From positions 62,001-126,000 of the forward strand of contig CAJWPE010000001.1 of assembly GCA_913045625.1 (NCBI GenBank): a DNA stretch of 64,000 bases. Reading direction: 5' to 3'. Position 1 is the stretch's first letter. Every line of letters starts with the position of its first letter. The notes below the pieces were generated by a model that did not search any database, had not been told where the DNA came from, and saw only the letters and a list, made by a program, of their open reading frames with translations. The DNA is from an uncultured Chloroflexota bacterium (lineage in GTDB: Bacteria > Chloroflexota > Dehalococcoidia > Lucifugimonadales > UBA826). This document shows positions 44,887-52,864 of the stretch, piece by piece. Both the position numbers and the translations under genes were made by a program.

Positions 44887-47163
44887 TTAGCCTACCACAT
44901 TTCTAGATCTGAAATCTTCAATTTGCATTTCCGAATAGCCTAATTCTTGTAAAACTTCATTTGTATGTTCACCGTGAGCAGGTGCTGGAAGATCTAATTT
45001 GCCTGGAGTTCTAGAGAACTGGAATGGAAGTCCCTGTAATTTGATACGACCTATATTAAACGAATCTACTTCTGTCGAAATACCAATAGCATGTGCTTGT
45101 GGATCGTCATGTAAAGTTCGGATGATTTTATTTGGCGCACACATGATTTCTGATTGTTGTAATAGTTTGATCCATGAGTCCACAGTAGCAGTTTTAAATT
45201 TTTCTTCTAGGATTTGATTAATTTTGCTGTCATTGGCATATCTTAAATTAGAATCTTTGAATTCTATTAAATTTGGAAGATTTAATACATTAGATAATTT
45301 TTCCCAATCAATATCTTTCCTACAGGAAAGAAATATCCAGCCATCGCTAGTTTCATATAGCCTATAGTCACAAGATTGTCCTAAGGTTCCTAAGCGTTTT
45401 TGTTCTTCTTTGTTTGGATATGAGAAATATTCTGCTGCTTGATAAGCAAATGAGGAATTGACTAGAGAAATTTCTAAGTTTTGGCCTACTCCATGAACTT
45501 CTCTGTAGTATAGTGCTGCTACAATCCCATAAGCCGAGAGAATCGCTGAAGAATAATCTGATGCCGCAATTCTTAGGAATACAGGAGGTCCATCTCCTCC
45601 TTGGTTTCTCATCAACCCACTTTGAGCTTGAATTAGTGGATCAAATGCTGGGTAGTTACTGTATGGACCTGATAATCCATATCCGTTTACGGTGGAGTAA
45701 ATTATTTTGGGATTAATTTTTGTTAGGCTTTCGTAATCAACACCTAACTTTTTTGCAATTCCACCCCTGTAATTTTCCGTAACCACATCCGCCTCTTCTA
45801 ATAATTGGTGGAAAATTTTCATTCCTTCAGGAGTTTTAAGATTAAATATTGCACCTCGTTTTCCTTGGTTCCATCCTTGAAATGCGGCGCTATTTTGCCT
45901 GAATCCATCACCAGCAAAAGATTCAACTTTTAATACTTCTGCACCAAGGTCAGAAAGCATTGTAGTTCCATAAGCTCCTGCTATATATCCAGTGAGATCT
46001 AGAACTTTTATTCCATCTAGAGGGTGAGAAAGCTTAATGTTTTTCCCAGTTTTATTGATAGGTTTTAATTGATTTAAAATTTGGTTGTGCTCTCCAAATA
46101 AAGGTGCAGCACCTTGTGGTTCTGCAGGTGATTTATACATTTTTATTGGAGGGGCAGGCTGAATAGTTTTTCCTAATTTTGGATCTTCAATTTCTAGCAA
46201 ATTTTGATTGTAAATTACTTGTGGATGCGATTTGTACCATTCTCTTGTTTCAGCAGGGCCACATGGAATATCGTTTTCTCTTAAGTGGTTGACCCAATGT
46301 TCTCTAGTATTAGATGCAAAAATAGGTTCTAAGATATTTGAAAGATCGTCCCAGCGTTCTAATGCTATCCCCCATGGTGCATTTGCAAATCTTTCATCGT
46401 CTATTAATTCATACAACTCTAAAGCTATACAAAGTTTGTTCCAAAAAACATTATTTCCGCATGCCATGAATAACCAAGAGTCACTACATTCATAGAGTCT
46501 GTATATGGGTAATCCTTTGGCTGGGCGGGAATTCCTTGGAGGAGTAGTGATGTCGTCACCTATGATAAAGCTTGTGGCTTGCATAGCTCCTGATCCAGCG
46601 TACATCGGGACTTCTACTTTTTGTCCTTTACCGCTAGATTCTCTTTCTAATAGTGCAGCTGATATTGCTAATGATGCTGTAAATGCTGTTCCATAATCTA
46701 CAAATGGAACTTGTACATAAATGGGGGAACCTACTTCCCCTCCTTGTCCTTCGTGAATACCTGTGTAAGTTCCTACAGTTCCATCATCTCCTGGAATATT
46801 GGCCATTGGGCCTGAATCTCCATAAGGAGGGATAGAGCAATATATTAGATAGGGATTTTCCTTTTTAATTTGATCGTAGTCTAATTTTAAATTTTTTGCG
46901 TTGTCAATTAGGCGAGTGGAAATTAGCACATCAGCAGATTTTATTAAATCGTGTAGTTCATTTCTTTTGGATTGATCAGTTACATCAAGTGAGATACTTT
47001 TTTTACCTCTGTTGAAAAATCTATCATTTGGATCTGTAGTATTTTCTTCAGATTCAATTTTTATTACTTCTGCGCCCATATCGCATAGAAGTAAAGCTGT
47101 ATAGCTGCCAACAGTGTTTTGGCTTAAATCTAATATTCTGATGCCTGAGAATGGACTAGTCAC
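44887..47163 (-). CDS. Tandem CaiB/BaiF (type III) CoA-transferase
   Basis: Protein of 758 residues made of two fused family III CoA-transferase domains. Domain 1 (about 5-370) starts GIRILDLSQNTVGSYTALLL and domain 2 (about 385-750) starts GIKVLDLTGYIAGAYGTTML; both continue with GAEV-IK/LK-VES. The nucleophile-position Asp is kept in both, at about 156 (FVDYGTA) and 536 (ASDYSSA), so both may be active. They move CoA between organic acids. The start is GTG 47163 (GGAG at six bases) in preference to GTG 47199. Acid substrates are unknown; the fusion may act as a covalent pseudo-dimer. Confidence 0.9.
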   Translation of the reverse strand: MTSPFSGIRILDLSQNTVGSYTALLLCDMGAEVIKIESEENTTDPNDRFFNRGKKSISLDVTDQSKRNELHDLIKSADVLISTRLIDNAKNLKLDYDQIKKENPYLIYCSIPPYGDSGPMANIPGDDGTVGTYTGIHEGQGGEVGSPIYVQVPFVDYGTAFTASLAISAALLERESSGKGQKVEVPMYAGSGAMQATSFIIGDDITTPPRNSRPAKGLPIYRLYECSDSWLFMACGNNVFWNKLCIALELYELIDDERFANAPWGIALERWDDLSNILEPIFASNTREHWVNHLRENDIPCGPAETREWYKSHPQVIYNQNLLEIEDPKLGKTIQPAPPIKMYKSPAEPQGAAPLFGEHNQILNQLKPINKTGKNIKLSHPLDGIKVLDLTGYIAGAYGTTMLSDLGAEVLKVESFAGDGFRQNSAAFQGWNQGKRGAIFNLKTPEGMKIFHQLLEEADVVTENYRGGIAKKLGVDYESLTKINPKIIYSTVNGYGLSGPYSNYPAFDPLIQAQSGLMRNQGGDGPPVFLRIAASDYSSAILSAYGIVAALYYREVHGVGQNLEISLVNSSFAYQAAEYFSYPNKEEQKRLGTLGQSCDYRLYETSDGWIFLSCRKDIDWEKLSNVLNLPNLIEFKDSNLRYANDSKINQILEEKFKTATVDSWIKLLQQSEIMCAPNKIIRTLHDDPQAHAIGISTEVDSFNIGRIKLQGLPFQFSRTPGKLDLPAPAHGEHTNEVLQELGYSEMQIEDFRSRNVVG

Positions 47164-47240
47164 TATATGCTCCGATTGTATAAGGTCGGATTCTACCACT
47201 TTATTTGTAGCATGTTTTGTTGTTATATGCAGAATTAACC

Positions 47241-47286
47241 TAGTCTAGCCAAAACTGACATTTATATATTAGCTTTGGCTAGACTA
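47241..47286. repeat. 13-base perfect inverted repeat
   Basis: TAGTCTAGCCAAA (47241-47253) and TTTGGCTAGACTA (47274-47286) are perfect inverted arms separated by 20 AT-rich bases. It lies between the CoA-transferase start and the end of the upstream membrane-protein gene. No T-run follows on either strand, so an operator or cruciform is as likely as a terminator. Confidence 0.55.
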
Positions 47287-47318
47287 TTGGGACACGTTTT
47301 TAGCGTCGGAATAATTTA

Positions 47319-47945
47319 TTATTCAGGTTGATTCTCTTTTTGTATTGTAGTTAATATACCGACTATTAATGTCGTTAGAAACATTCCCATCCAGCCTACA
47401 ATTGCTAAGATCTCAACGTTAAGCATCATATCGATGAAAGCACATAACGATGTGATAATAAATAGTGCTCCAATAATTCCTTTATACTTTTTTAGCATAA
47501 TTAGTGATATTCCTAAAATAAATGTTCCGATTATTAGCAACATTCCGCCCATTTCGAACATAGTAGAAGAAGCTATTATTGTTGCTCCAACATCATTTCC
47601 AAATTTTTCAGCTGCATCTATTGCTGATAGCCATGAGCCCATAAATACGACCCATATCGGTACAACAAGTAGAAGTAATAACCCACTTATTTCTGCCAAT
47701 TGATTGCTTACGGTATTATCACCTTTTAATGACTTTGCTAGAAAATAAAGTCCAGTGAACATAAGTATGACTCCAAAAATCTGAAGGATTGAACCAATTG
47801 TAACTAGATCTTTGTCAGCTAATATTCCCACAATAGCCTGGGATGGTGGAATACTTTCTGTGTCTGGAACCAAACCTGAAATCCAAACACCCATAGTTAG
47901 AATTGGACCCAATATCAACATAATACCTATAACTTTTGAATTCAT
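47319..47945 (-). CDS. Six-helix membrane protein of unknown function
   Basis: Protein of 208 residues with about six hydrophobic segments (for example MLILGPILTMGVWISG, ILQIFGVILMFTGLYFLA, LLLLLVVPIWVVFMGSWL). It has no enzyme motif and resembles small four-to-six-helix proteins of unknown function. TAAGGAGG before the ATG is a strong ribosome site. It lies 155 bases upstream of the CoA-transferase gene; the 13-base inverted repeat is between them. Confidence 0.75.
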   Translation of the reverse strand: MNSKVIGIMLILGPILTMGVWISGLVPDTESIPPSQAIVGILADKDLVTIGSILQIFGVILMFTGLYFLAKSLKGDNTVSNQLAEISGLLLLLVVPIWVVFMGSWLSAIDAAEKFGNDVGATIIASSTMFEMGGMLLIIGTFILGISLIMLKKYKGIIGALFIITSLCAFIDMMLNVEILAIVGWMGMFLTTLIVGILTTIQKENQPE

Positions 47946-48083
47946 TATTAACCTCCTTAATATTGTCTATATCATTTCATAATGACATCGGCGTATCTAT
48001 ATATTTTTAGTGATGTTTTTTAATGATTGATAGTGGGATTTATTTTGTTTTAAAGAGTTGAGTTTCAGGTTAGTTATATAAGA

Positions 48084-48443
48084 TCATCGTGTTCTGAGAC
48101 CTGACCATAGAGCGAAAGGTATGCTCCAAACTAGACCACCTAATAACCCCAACATAGAAAATTGCCAGAATGGTTCTGAACCAGACGAACCAAATACTGC
48201 GCCTAAAGTGGGGATTAACAAAGTTAGGTACGTTATAGGCAACAGAATAATAAATTTCACTTTAGTTGTTATGAAAAAAGCTACTGTAACAAGAACCGGA
48301 ACACTCAAGGCGACACCCAATTCCCATAAATCTAAATTTGAGTCTTTCGTTAGTATGTTATTAACAAAAATGAAAACAGAACTGGTTATACAGCCTGCAA
48401 AGCTTCCAAGTAGTAAGATTTTAATTACTTTCCACCCATTCAT
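48084..48443 (-). CDS. Small membrane protein of unknown function
   Basis: Protein of about 119 residues with four hydrophobic segments (KILLLGSFAGCITSSVFIFV, LGVALSVPVLVTVAFFI, FIILLPITYLTLLIPTLGAV and FSMLGLLGGLVWSIPFALW). The start is taken as ATG 48443: an extended -10 TGGTATTAT ends six bases upstream, which suits a leaderless message. A TTG at 48497 would add 18 residues but has no ribosome site. Not recognised. Confidence 0.65.
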   Translation of the reverse strand: MNGWKVIKILLLGSFAGCITSSVFIFVNNILTKDSNLDLWELGVALSVPVLVTVAFFITTKVKFIILLPITYLTLLIPTLGAVFGSSGSEPFWQFSMLGLLGGLVWSIPFALWSGLRTR

Positions 48444-48584
48444 GAGTTCATAATACCAATACTGAATCAAAATAGTTTTTTCTAAATACTGTTTCAAACG
48501 TTTAAATAAGTCTAATTTTCAGTACACTTAACACATTGTTTTTAAATTATTAGACTCATTAACTGGTGTAATTGGAGGAATATT

Positions 48585-49220
48585 ATGTACATTATCGATA
48601 TTTCGACCTTAAAAAAAGAAGGTGAATTTGGATCTAAAGAATGGGGTGAGGCCTGCGCTGCTGCAGCTGTAAAAATTCTTAAGGCCGCTGACTTGCCTGT
48701 TGATTTTGAATGGGCCTTCACTGAACGCTATACCTATCCCCCAGATCGATTAATGAAAAATGGGCGCACACAATGTGGTTACTACATCATGGTTAAGAAT
48801 GGTGAAATAACTGGTGGTGACGGAGAACCAGAGGCAGCGCTTGCGATTCCTGGCTTTCACATACGTGCACGCTGGGCTGCATTGTGTAACCAGTCTGGTG
48901 CTTTTTATGGTGCTGAAGGGAAATTAAAGCGCGCTGAAGGTGAAGCTTTAATGCGTGAGGCAATTGAGAAATATCTTGGGAATGAAGACCCATACGGTGA
49001 AATGCAGCCTTCAGAATTGTATTTTCCTGAAACTGTACGTGGCCCATTGATGGCAGGGTCAGAGGAAGGTAATGGACTTCACAATATCGCTGCGTCTATG
49101 CAGATACCATCTCCAGAGTTTGCTGATTTTCCAGTGACTGAGATGCTGGTTCCAATTTTTAATGAGATGAGTGAAGATCAAAAGAAGTCATTTATCAACC
49201 TGCTTGGCATCGATATCTAA
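48585..49220 (+). CDS. Uncharacterised protein of atypical base composition
   Basis: Protein of 211 residues, not recognised. It looks soluble: an N-terminal helical part rich in alanine (EACAAAAVKILKAADLPV), a beta-rich middle (CGYYIMVKNGEITGGDGEPE) and an acidic helical C terminus (MSEDQKKSFINLLGI). The coding sequence uses many more GC-rich codons (GCC, CGC, CTG) than its AT-rich neighbours, which suggests recent transfer or high expression. GGAGG lies before the ATG. No operon partner is evident; a 33-residue gene follows about 100 bases later. Confidence 0.75.
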   Translation: MYIIDISTLKKEGEFGSKEWGEACAAAAVKILKAADLPVDFEWAFTERYTYPPDRLMKNGRTQCGYYIMVKNGEITGGDGEPEAALAIPGFHIRARWAALCNQSGAFYGAEGKLKRAEGEALMREAIEKYLGNEDPYGEMQPSELYFPETVRGPLMAGSEEGNGLHNIAASMQIPSPEFADFPVTEMLVPIFNEMSEDQKKSFINLLGIDI

Positions 49221-49316
49221 TCTAACAAATCTTGATGATTGGATCGCTTAAAAGATAAGGGGTAGTATTATTCTATAATTGAGATTTAGCGGCTGCTTAT
49301 CATAAAGGAGATTTAA

Positions 49317-49418
49317 ATGGCTAAAGGTCAAAATGCTAAAAAAGAAGAAAGAAAACCAAAAAAACGTAAGGAGAAAAAGCCTTATGGTGGGAAAGTCTTG
49401 GATTCAAAAAAATCCTAA
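49317..49418 (+). CDS. 33-residue lysine-rich protein
   Basis: Frame from ATG 49317 to TAA 49418, with AAAGGAG six bases upstream. The protein starts MAKGQNAKKEERKPKKRK and contains about 13 lysines and three arginines in 33 residues. Small basic proteins with a MAKGQ start occur in several actinobacteria and Chloroflexi (general recollection, not checked). It may bind RNA, DNA or ribosomes. Confidence 0.6.
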   Translation: MAKGQNAKKEERKPKKRKEKKPYGGKVLDSKKS

Positions 49419-49624
49419 AGACTTTAGGTTCGTTTCCCAGTTGCCATATTTATTCTCGGCAAACAAAGCCAATTGCTCACAGTTATAGCTATCTATGTCA
49501 AAGTAATAATTAGGTTATTTAATTAGTTGTTTAAGAAACTCTAATCGGAATTATCACAACTGGGAATGTATCGAACGAGTCGCTAAAAGAGTCCGCATCC
49601 AGATCTAAGTCAGATTGTAAACGG

Positions 49625-49711
49625 GAGAAGACCTTGGAATGCAGAAATTAAAGTTAGCTATGAGGAGCTTTCTGCAACCACTTCTCAAAATAGAGGGAGT
49701 CTTCCATTTTT
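49625..49711 (+). ncRNA. Candidate structured RNA with alternative stems
   Basis: Nested stems: GAGAAG (49625-49630) with CTTCTC (49681-49686), TGCAGAAA (49640-49647) with TTTCTGCA (49669-49676), and an inner AGC/GCT pair. A competing pairing is GAAGAC (49627-49632) with GTCTTC (49699-49704), the latter followed by a five-T run at 49707-49711. Mutually exclusive stems before a T-run resemble a switch or attenuator, but no downstream protein gene is close; tRNA-Ala starts 75 bases later. Not a family I recognise. Confidence 0.35.
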
Positions 49712-49744
49712 ACCCCATCAATGAATAGTGCCGACAAAATAGCA

Positions 49745-49770
49745 TATACAGGAACGAAAACCTGTATAAT
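49745..49770 (+). promoter_or_regulatory. tRNA-Ala -10 element within an inverted repeat
   Basis: A consensus -10 TATAAT (49765-49770) lies 15 bases before tRNA-Ala. It overlaps the right arm of a perfect inverted repeat TATACAGG (49745-49752) / CCTGTATA (49761-49768). No convincing -35 is seen at 17 bases. A repressor or stringent-type control of the tRNA promoter is possible. Confidence 0.45.
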
Positions 49771-49785
49771 ACCCACTCATCATGT

Positions 49786-49861
49786 GGGGCTGTAGCTCAT
49801 TTGGGAGAGCGCTTCAATGGCATTGAAGAGGTAGAGAGTTCGATTCTCTCCAGCTCCACCA
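49786..49861 (+). tRNA. tRNA-Ala (anticodon GGC)
   Basis: Complete cloverleaf: acceptor GGGGCTG/CAGCTCC (one G-T pair), D arm AGCTCATTTGGGAGAGC, anticodon stem CTTCA/TGAAG with loop ATGGCAT (anticodon GGC, codon GCC), T arm GAGAG/CTCTC with GTTCGATT, discriminator A and encoded CCA. It stands alone, with no other tRNA or rRNA nearby. Confidence 0.96.
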
Positions 49862-49967
49862 CCATCATTATTAGGCACAATTTTCTTATTACTAATGCTT
49901 CTGATATATTACGGCCATCTGAAACTATGCGATTTAAATACGATCAAATTAATTCAATCAGGTTGAA

Positions 49968-51386
49968 ATGATGGTAGTCTCTGATAAACAAGAATATGAA
50001 TTGAGAGCTCACCTACTAAGAAGAGCGGGGTTTGGTTGTAGTAAGAAAGAACTACAACACTATATGCGAAATTCATATGAAGATACCGTCGAATATCTTC
50101 TCAAACCCAATTTTAATGACTGGATGGGTGATCATCTAGTAAGAAGGTTTGACCCAGAAGCTTCAGGAATGATTAATGCCCCAGGAGCATCTCGCAACTG
50201 GTTATACAGGATGATCAGCACTGCTAATCCGTTAACAGAAAAAATTCCGTTGCTATGGCATAGCATTTTCGCTACAGGAGTTCCAAAAGTAATTAATGGA
50301 AGGGTCTTGTTTGATCAGATAAATATGCTCCGAAAATATGGGACAGGTAGACTTGATGATCTTCTGCTACAACTCTCAAAAGATCCTGCAATGATTATTT
50401 GGTTAGATAATCAAGAAAACCATAAAGATGCAATGAATGAAAATTGGGGGCGTGAGCTGCTTGAACTATTTTCAATGGGAGTGGGAAATTACACCGAAGA
50501 AGATGTAAAGGAGTGTGCTAGAGCATTTACAGGATGGACTATAGGAAATACTGAATACATGATGGTCAGGGCTAAAAGAGATTCAGACTGGCCTTATGGA
50601 AGAATCGCCTACCATTTTCAATATCGAGAGGATGATCATGACACATCAGAAAGAACTTTTTTGGGGCAAACAGGAAATTTTAACGGTGAGGACATAATCC
50701 GAATAATATGTGAACAGGAAAGTACTGCTAAATTCATTTCAAGACACTTATATCATTTTTTTGTAGCAGATGAATTGCCTGTTCCTTCATGGGGAACTGT
50801 TGAACCAAGAGATCCTGAAGCCATTGATCAACTTGTAAAAGCATATTTTGATTCAAATCACAACATAACTGATATGTTGAGAATCCTGTTTAACTCAGAC
50901 TTTTTTAAATCAAGGGATATACGATATCAAAAAGTAAAAGGCCCGGCAGAATTCGCATCAACAGTTATAAAGCTTAGTGGTCAATTTGAAATACCTGACA
51001 GAGAAATGATTCCTAAATATCAACAGATCGTATGGATGGGTCAAGAGTTAAGCAATCCATCAAGTGTAGAAGGATGGCATGAAGGTAAAGAATGGGTTGA
51101 TACTGGAACTTTAGTAGAAAGAATTAACTTTGCTTCTGAGCAACTCGGAGATTATCAAAAACCTGGAATCCAGAAAATAGTTGACACATTAATGCTGGAA
51201 AATACTGATTTGATTTCTGAAGAGGAAATAATTGAACAATGCCTTGAGCATCTTGGTTATCTAGAGATTTCAAATGAAACGCGAGATGTTTTAGTCGAAT
51301 ATGCGAAAGAAATTGATAATCCAGTTAAGAAAATTACTGGGATAATTCGCCTAATAACAACCTCCAAGGAATTTCAATTGGCCTAA
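49968..51386 (+). CDS. DUF1800 family protein (second copy)
   Basis: Protein of 472 residues, paralogue of the one at 40921. Shared blocks are LLRRAGFGCSKKEL, LWHSIFATG, NENWGRELLELFSMGVGNYT, ARAFTGW, HDTSERTFLGQTGNFNGED, RHLYHFFVADE and NPSSVEGWHEGKEW. There is no signal peptide. The start is ATG 49968 (AGG upstream); the next codon is also ATG. It is followed after 38 bases by an NHL protein, without the DUF1501 gene that separates the first pair. Confidence 0.91.
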   Translation: MMVVSDKQEYELRAHLLRRAGFGCSKKELQHYMRNSYEDTVEYLLKPNFNDWMGDHLVRRFDPEASGMINAPGASRNWLYRMISTANPLTEKIPLLWHSIFATGVPKVINGRVLFDQINMLRKYGTGRLDDLLLQLSKDPAMIIWLDNQENHKDAMNENWGRELLELFSMGVGNYTEEDVKECARAFTGWTIGNTEYMMVRAKRDSDWPYGRIAYHFQYREDDHDTSERTFLGQTGNFNGEDIIRIICEQESTAKFISRHLYHFFVADELPVPSWGTVEPRDPEAIDQLVKAYFDSNHNITDMLRILFNSDFFKSRDIRYQKVKGPAEFASTVIKLSGQFEIPDREMIPKYQQIVWMGQELSNPSSVEGWHEGKEWVDTGTLVERINFASEQLGDYQKPGIQKIVDTLMLENTDLISEEEIIEQCLEHLGYLEISNETRDVLVEYAKEIDNPVKKITGIIRLITTSKEFQLA

Positions 51387-51424
51387 TCGACGGATTTAAT
51401 AATGACTCTATTAAGTGAATATAA

Positions 51425-52420
51425 ATGATCGAATACATGCTCACTTTAGGAATTGTAGCCATGGAAGGCAGAGGGTTTGAATATCCAACCGATAGTGTAA
51501 TGGCTCCTAACGGTCGCATATATGTCCCAAATAAGTCTAGAAACTTTGGAGAGCGAGGAGTTAGAGTAACTGCACTCAGTTTAGAAAGTGAATTTTATGG
51601 AACATTTGCAACTTACGGTACTTCTGAAGGAAAACTACAATCGCCTTCATCTATTGCTGCTACAGAAGATGGAAAATTACTGGTCTGTGATGATTATACT
51701 CACACAATAAACTTATTTGACTTAGATGGTTCATTTTTGACTAGCTGGGGAAGTCATGGAGTAGGAATAAAAGAGATTAATGGCCCTTCAGGAATAGCTA
51801 TAGATCGAGACAATAACGTTTACATATCAGACACCAGAAATCATCGAATTCAGAAATTTAATATTGAAGGTGTTCATCTAGACACTTTTGGTAAACAAGG
51901 TCAATCTAGGGGCGAGTTCGAGCTACCATGGGGAATATCAATGACACCAAACAATACTTTATGCATTGCAGACTGGGGCAATAACCGTATACAAGAATTA
52001 ACCTTAGAAGGTGAAGTTTTATCGGTCATAGACAATGAATCCAACCCCAGTTATGAACTGAAATATCCTTCAAGTGCTGTTATAGATGATGATAGGACAA
52101 TTTATATAGCAGACTGGGGGAATGAAAGAGTCAAAATTATTAATCATAAGGGAGTTATGGTTCAAAATTTGAGAGGAGAGGCTACTGTTTCTAAGTGGGC
52201 AGGAGAATTTTTGAGCAATAATGCTGAAGAAAATGATGCTCGTCTTTCTGCAAACATGGAAATAGACTTAGATTTTCTTGATGATAATGATCCTCATAGT
52301 GAATCGGCTCATATTGAAAAGTACTTCTGGTCTCCAGTTTCAATTAAACTAGATGACGAAAATCGAGTCTATATTACTGAAGCCAATCGCCACCGCATAC
52401 AGGTATACCAACAAGCATAG
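51425..52420 (+). CDS. NHL-repeat beta-propeller protein (second copy)
   Basis: Protein of 331 residues, paralogue of the one at 43496. It has about six repeats such as KEINGPSGIAIDRDNNVYIS, GEFELPWGISMTPNNTLCIA and YELKYPSSAVIDDDRTIYIA, each followed by D-x-x-N-x-R-x-Q/K motifs. An insertion-like acidic stretch (about 285-300, MEIDLDFLDDNDPH) is absent from the first copy. The ATG at 51425 keeps the aligned N terminus; no strong ribosome site. It probably shares a transcript with the DUF1800 gene. Confidence 0.87.
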   Translation: MIEYMLTLGIVAMEGRGFEYPTDSVMAPNGRIYVPNKSRNFGERGVRVTALSLESEFYGTFATYGTSEGKLQSPSSIAATEDGKLLVCDDYTHTINLFDLDGSFLTSWGSHGVGIKEINGPSGIAIDRDNNVYISDTRNHRIQKFNIEGVHLDTFGKQGQSRGEFELPWGISMTPNNTLCIADWGNNRIQELTLEGEVLSVIDNESNPSYELKYPSSAVIDDDRTIYIADWGNERVKIINHKGVMVQNLRGEATVSKWAGEFLSNNAEENDARLSANMEIDLDFLDDNDPHSESAHIEKYFWSPVSIKLDDENRVYITEANRHRIQVYQQA

Positions 52421-52565
52421 TTTTGTTTCGGAATACTATTCAATCGAATAAAGAATATTTATCCGATTTATTGAAAAAGTCTTCTAATTATTTGATCTAA
52501 ATTGATTCTTTTTCAATTCTTCTAATCTTGAATCATAAATTTCTTGAGGACTATTTATAATTTAA

Positions 52566-52630
52566 TCATTTTTTCTGATTATAAAGTATCTCTTTGACTG
52601 CAGATCTTATTTCTTCTAATTCATCATTTT
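52566..52630 (-). pseudogene. Out-of-frame C-terminal tail of the preceding small membrane protein
   Basis: Minus-strand sequence encoding an ELEEIRSAVKEILYNQKK helix in the -1 frame relative to the gene ending at 52616, with the shift at an A7 run (52625-52631). It could be a mutation, homopolymer assembly error or slippage. A further piece encoding NSPQEIYDSRLEELKKNQ follows in another frame (about 52485-52545), so decay is possible. Confidence 0.35.
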
Positions 52631-52864
52631 TTTAGATCGAGCGCTTATAGGTATACCCTTATTAATTTTGTTAGACCACCCCATACCGATGTGCATAGGA
52701 AATGAAGTCATAAACACAGTAACGAGAAACCACCCTCCTTCGTCATACCAGTCCGATAACCAAGGCATTCCTGTCTCATGTAAGAATATAAACACCCCAC
52801 AGAGTGCACATAATATTCCATGGAGTACTAAATATTTATTTAATATTTTGTACTGTTTTTTCAT
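52616..52864 (-). CDS. Small two-helix membrane protein (2TM-like), possibly frameshifted at its 3' end
   Basis: Protein of 82 residues with two hydrophobic helices (YLVLHGILCALCGVFIFL and WFLVTVFMTSFPMHIGMGW). It ends at TAG just after a seven-A run in the mRNA sense. In the -1 frame the coding continues for about 20 residues (DELEEIRSAVKEILYNQKK) to TGA at 52566. That amphipathic tail is the kind found at the end of 2TM-domain proteins. The start overlaps the end of the upstream enolase-superfamily gene by 29 bases. Confidence 0.6.
   Translation of the reverse strand: MKKQYKILNKYLVLHGILCALCGVFIFLHETGMPWLSDWYDEGGWFLVTVFMTSFPMHIGMGWSNKINKGIPISARSKKMMN

Larger units (their letters stand above)
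49419..49785. other. 367-base non-coding stretch before tRNA-Ala
   Basis: No protein frame of note. It holds a candidate structured RNA (49600-49711) and the tRNA-Ala promoter with an inverted repeat (49745-49770). An AGTTGT/ACAACT inverted pair also lies around 49523-49562. No RNase P, SRP, tmRNA or 6S consensus could be recognised. Confidence 0.5.

Noticed and set aside
46232..46495. Open frames antisense to the double CoA-transferase
   Set aside because: No ribosome sites or protein motifs; they are by-products of the coding strand.
49425..49445. T-arm-like GGTTCG suggesting another tRNA or tmRNA end
   Set aside because: No matching acceptor, D or anticodon arms can be folded around it.
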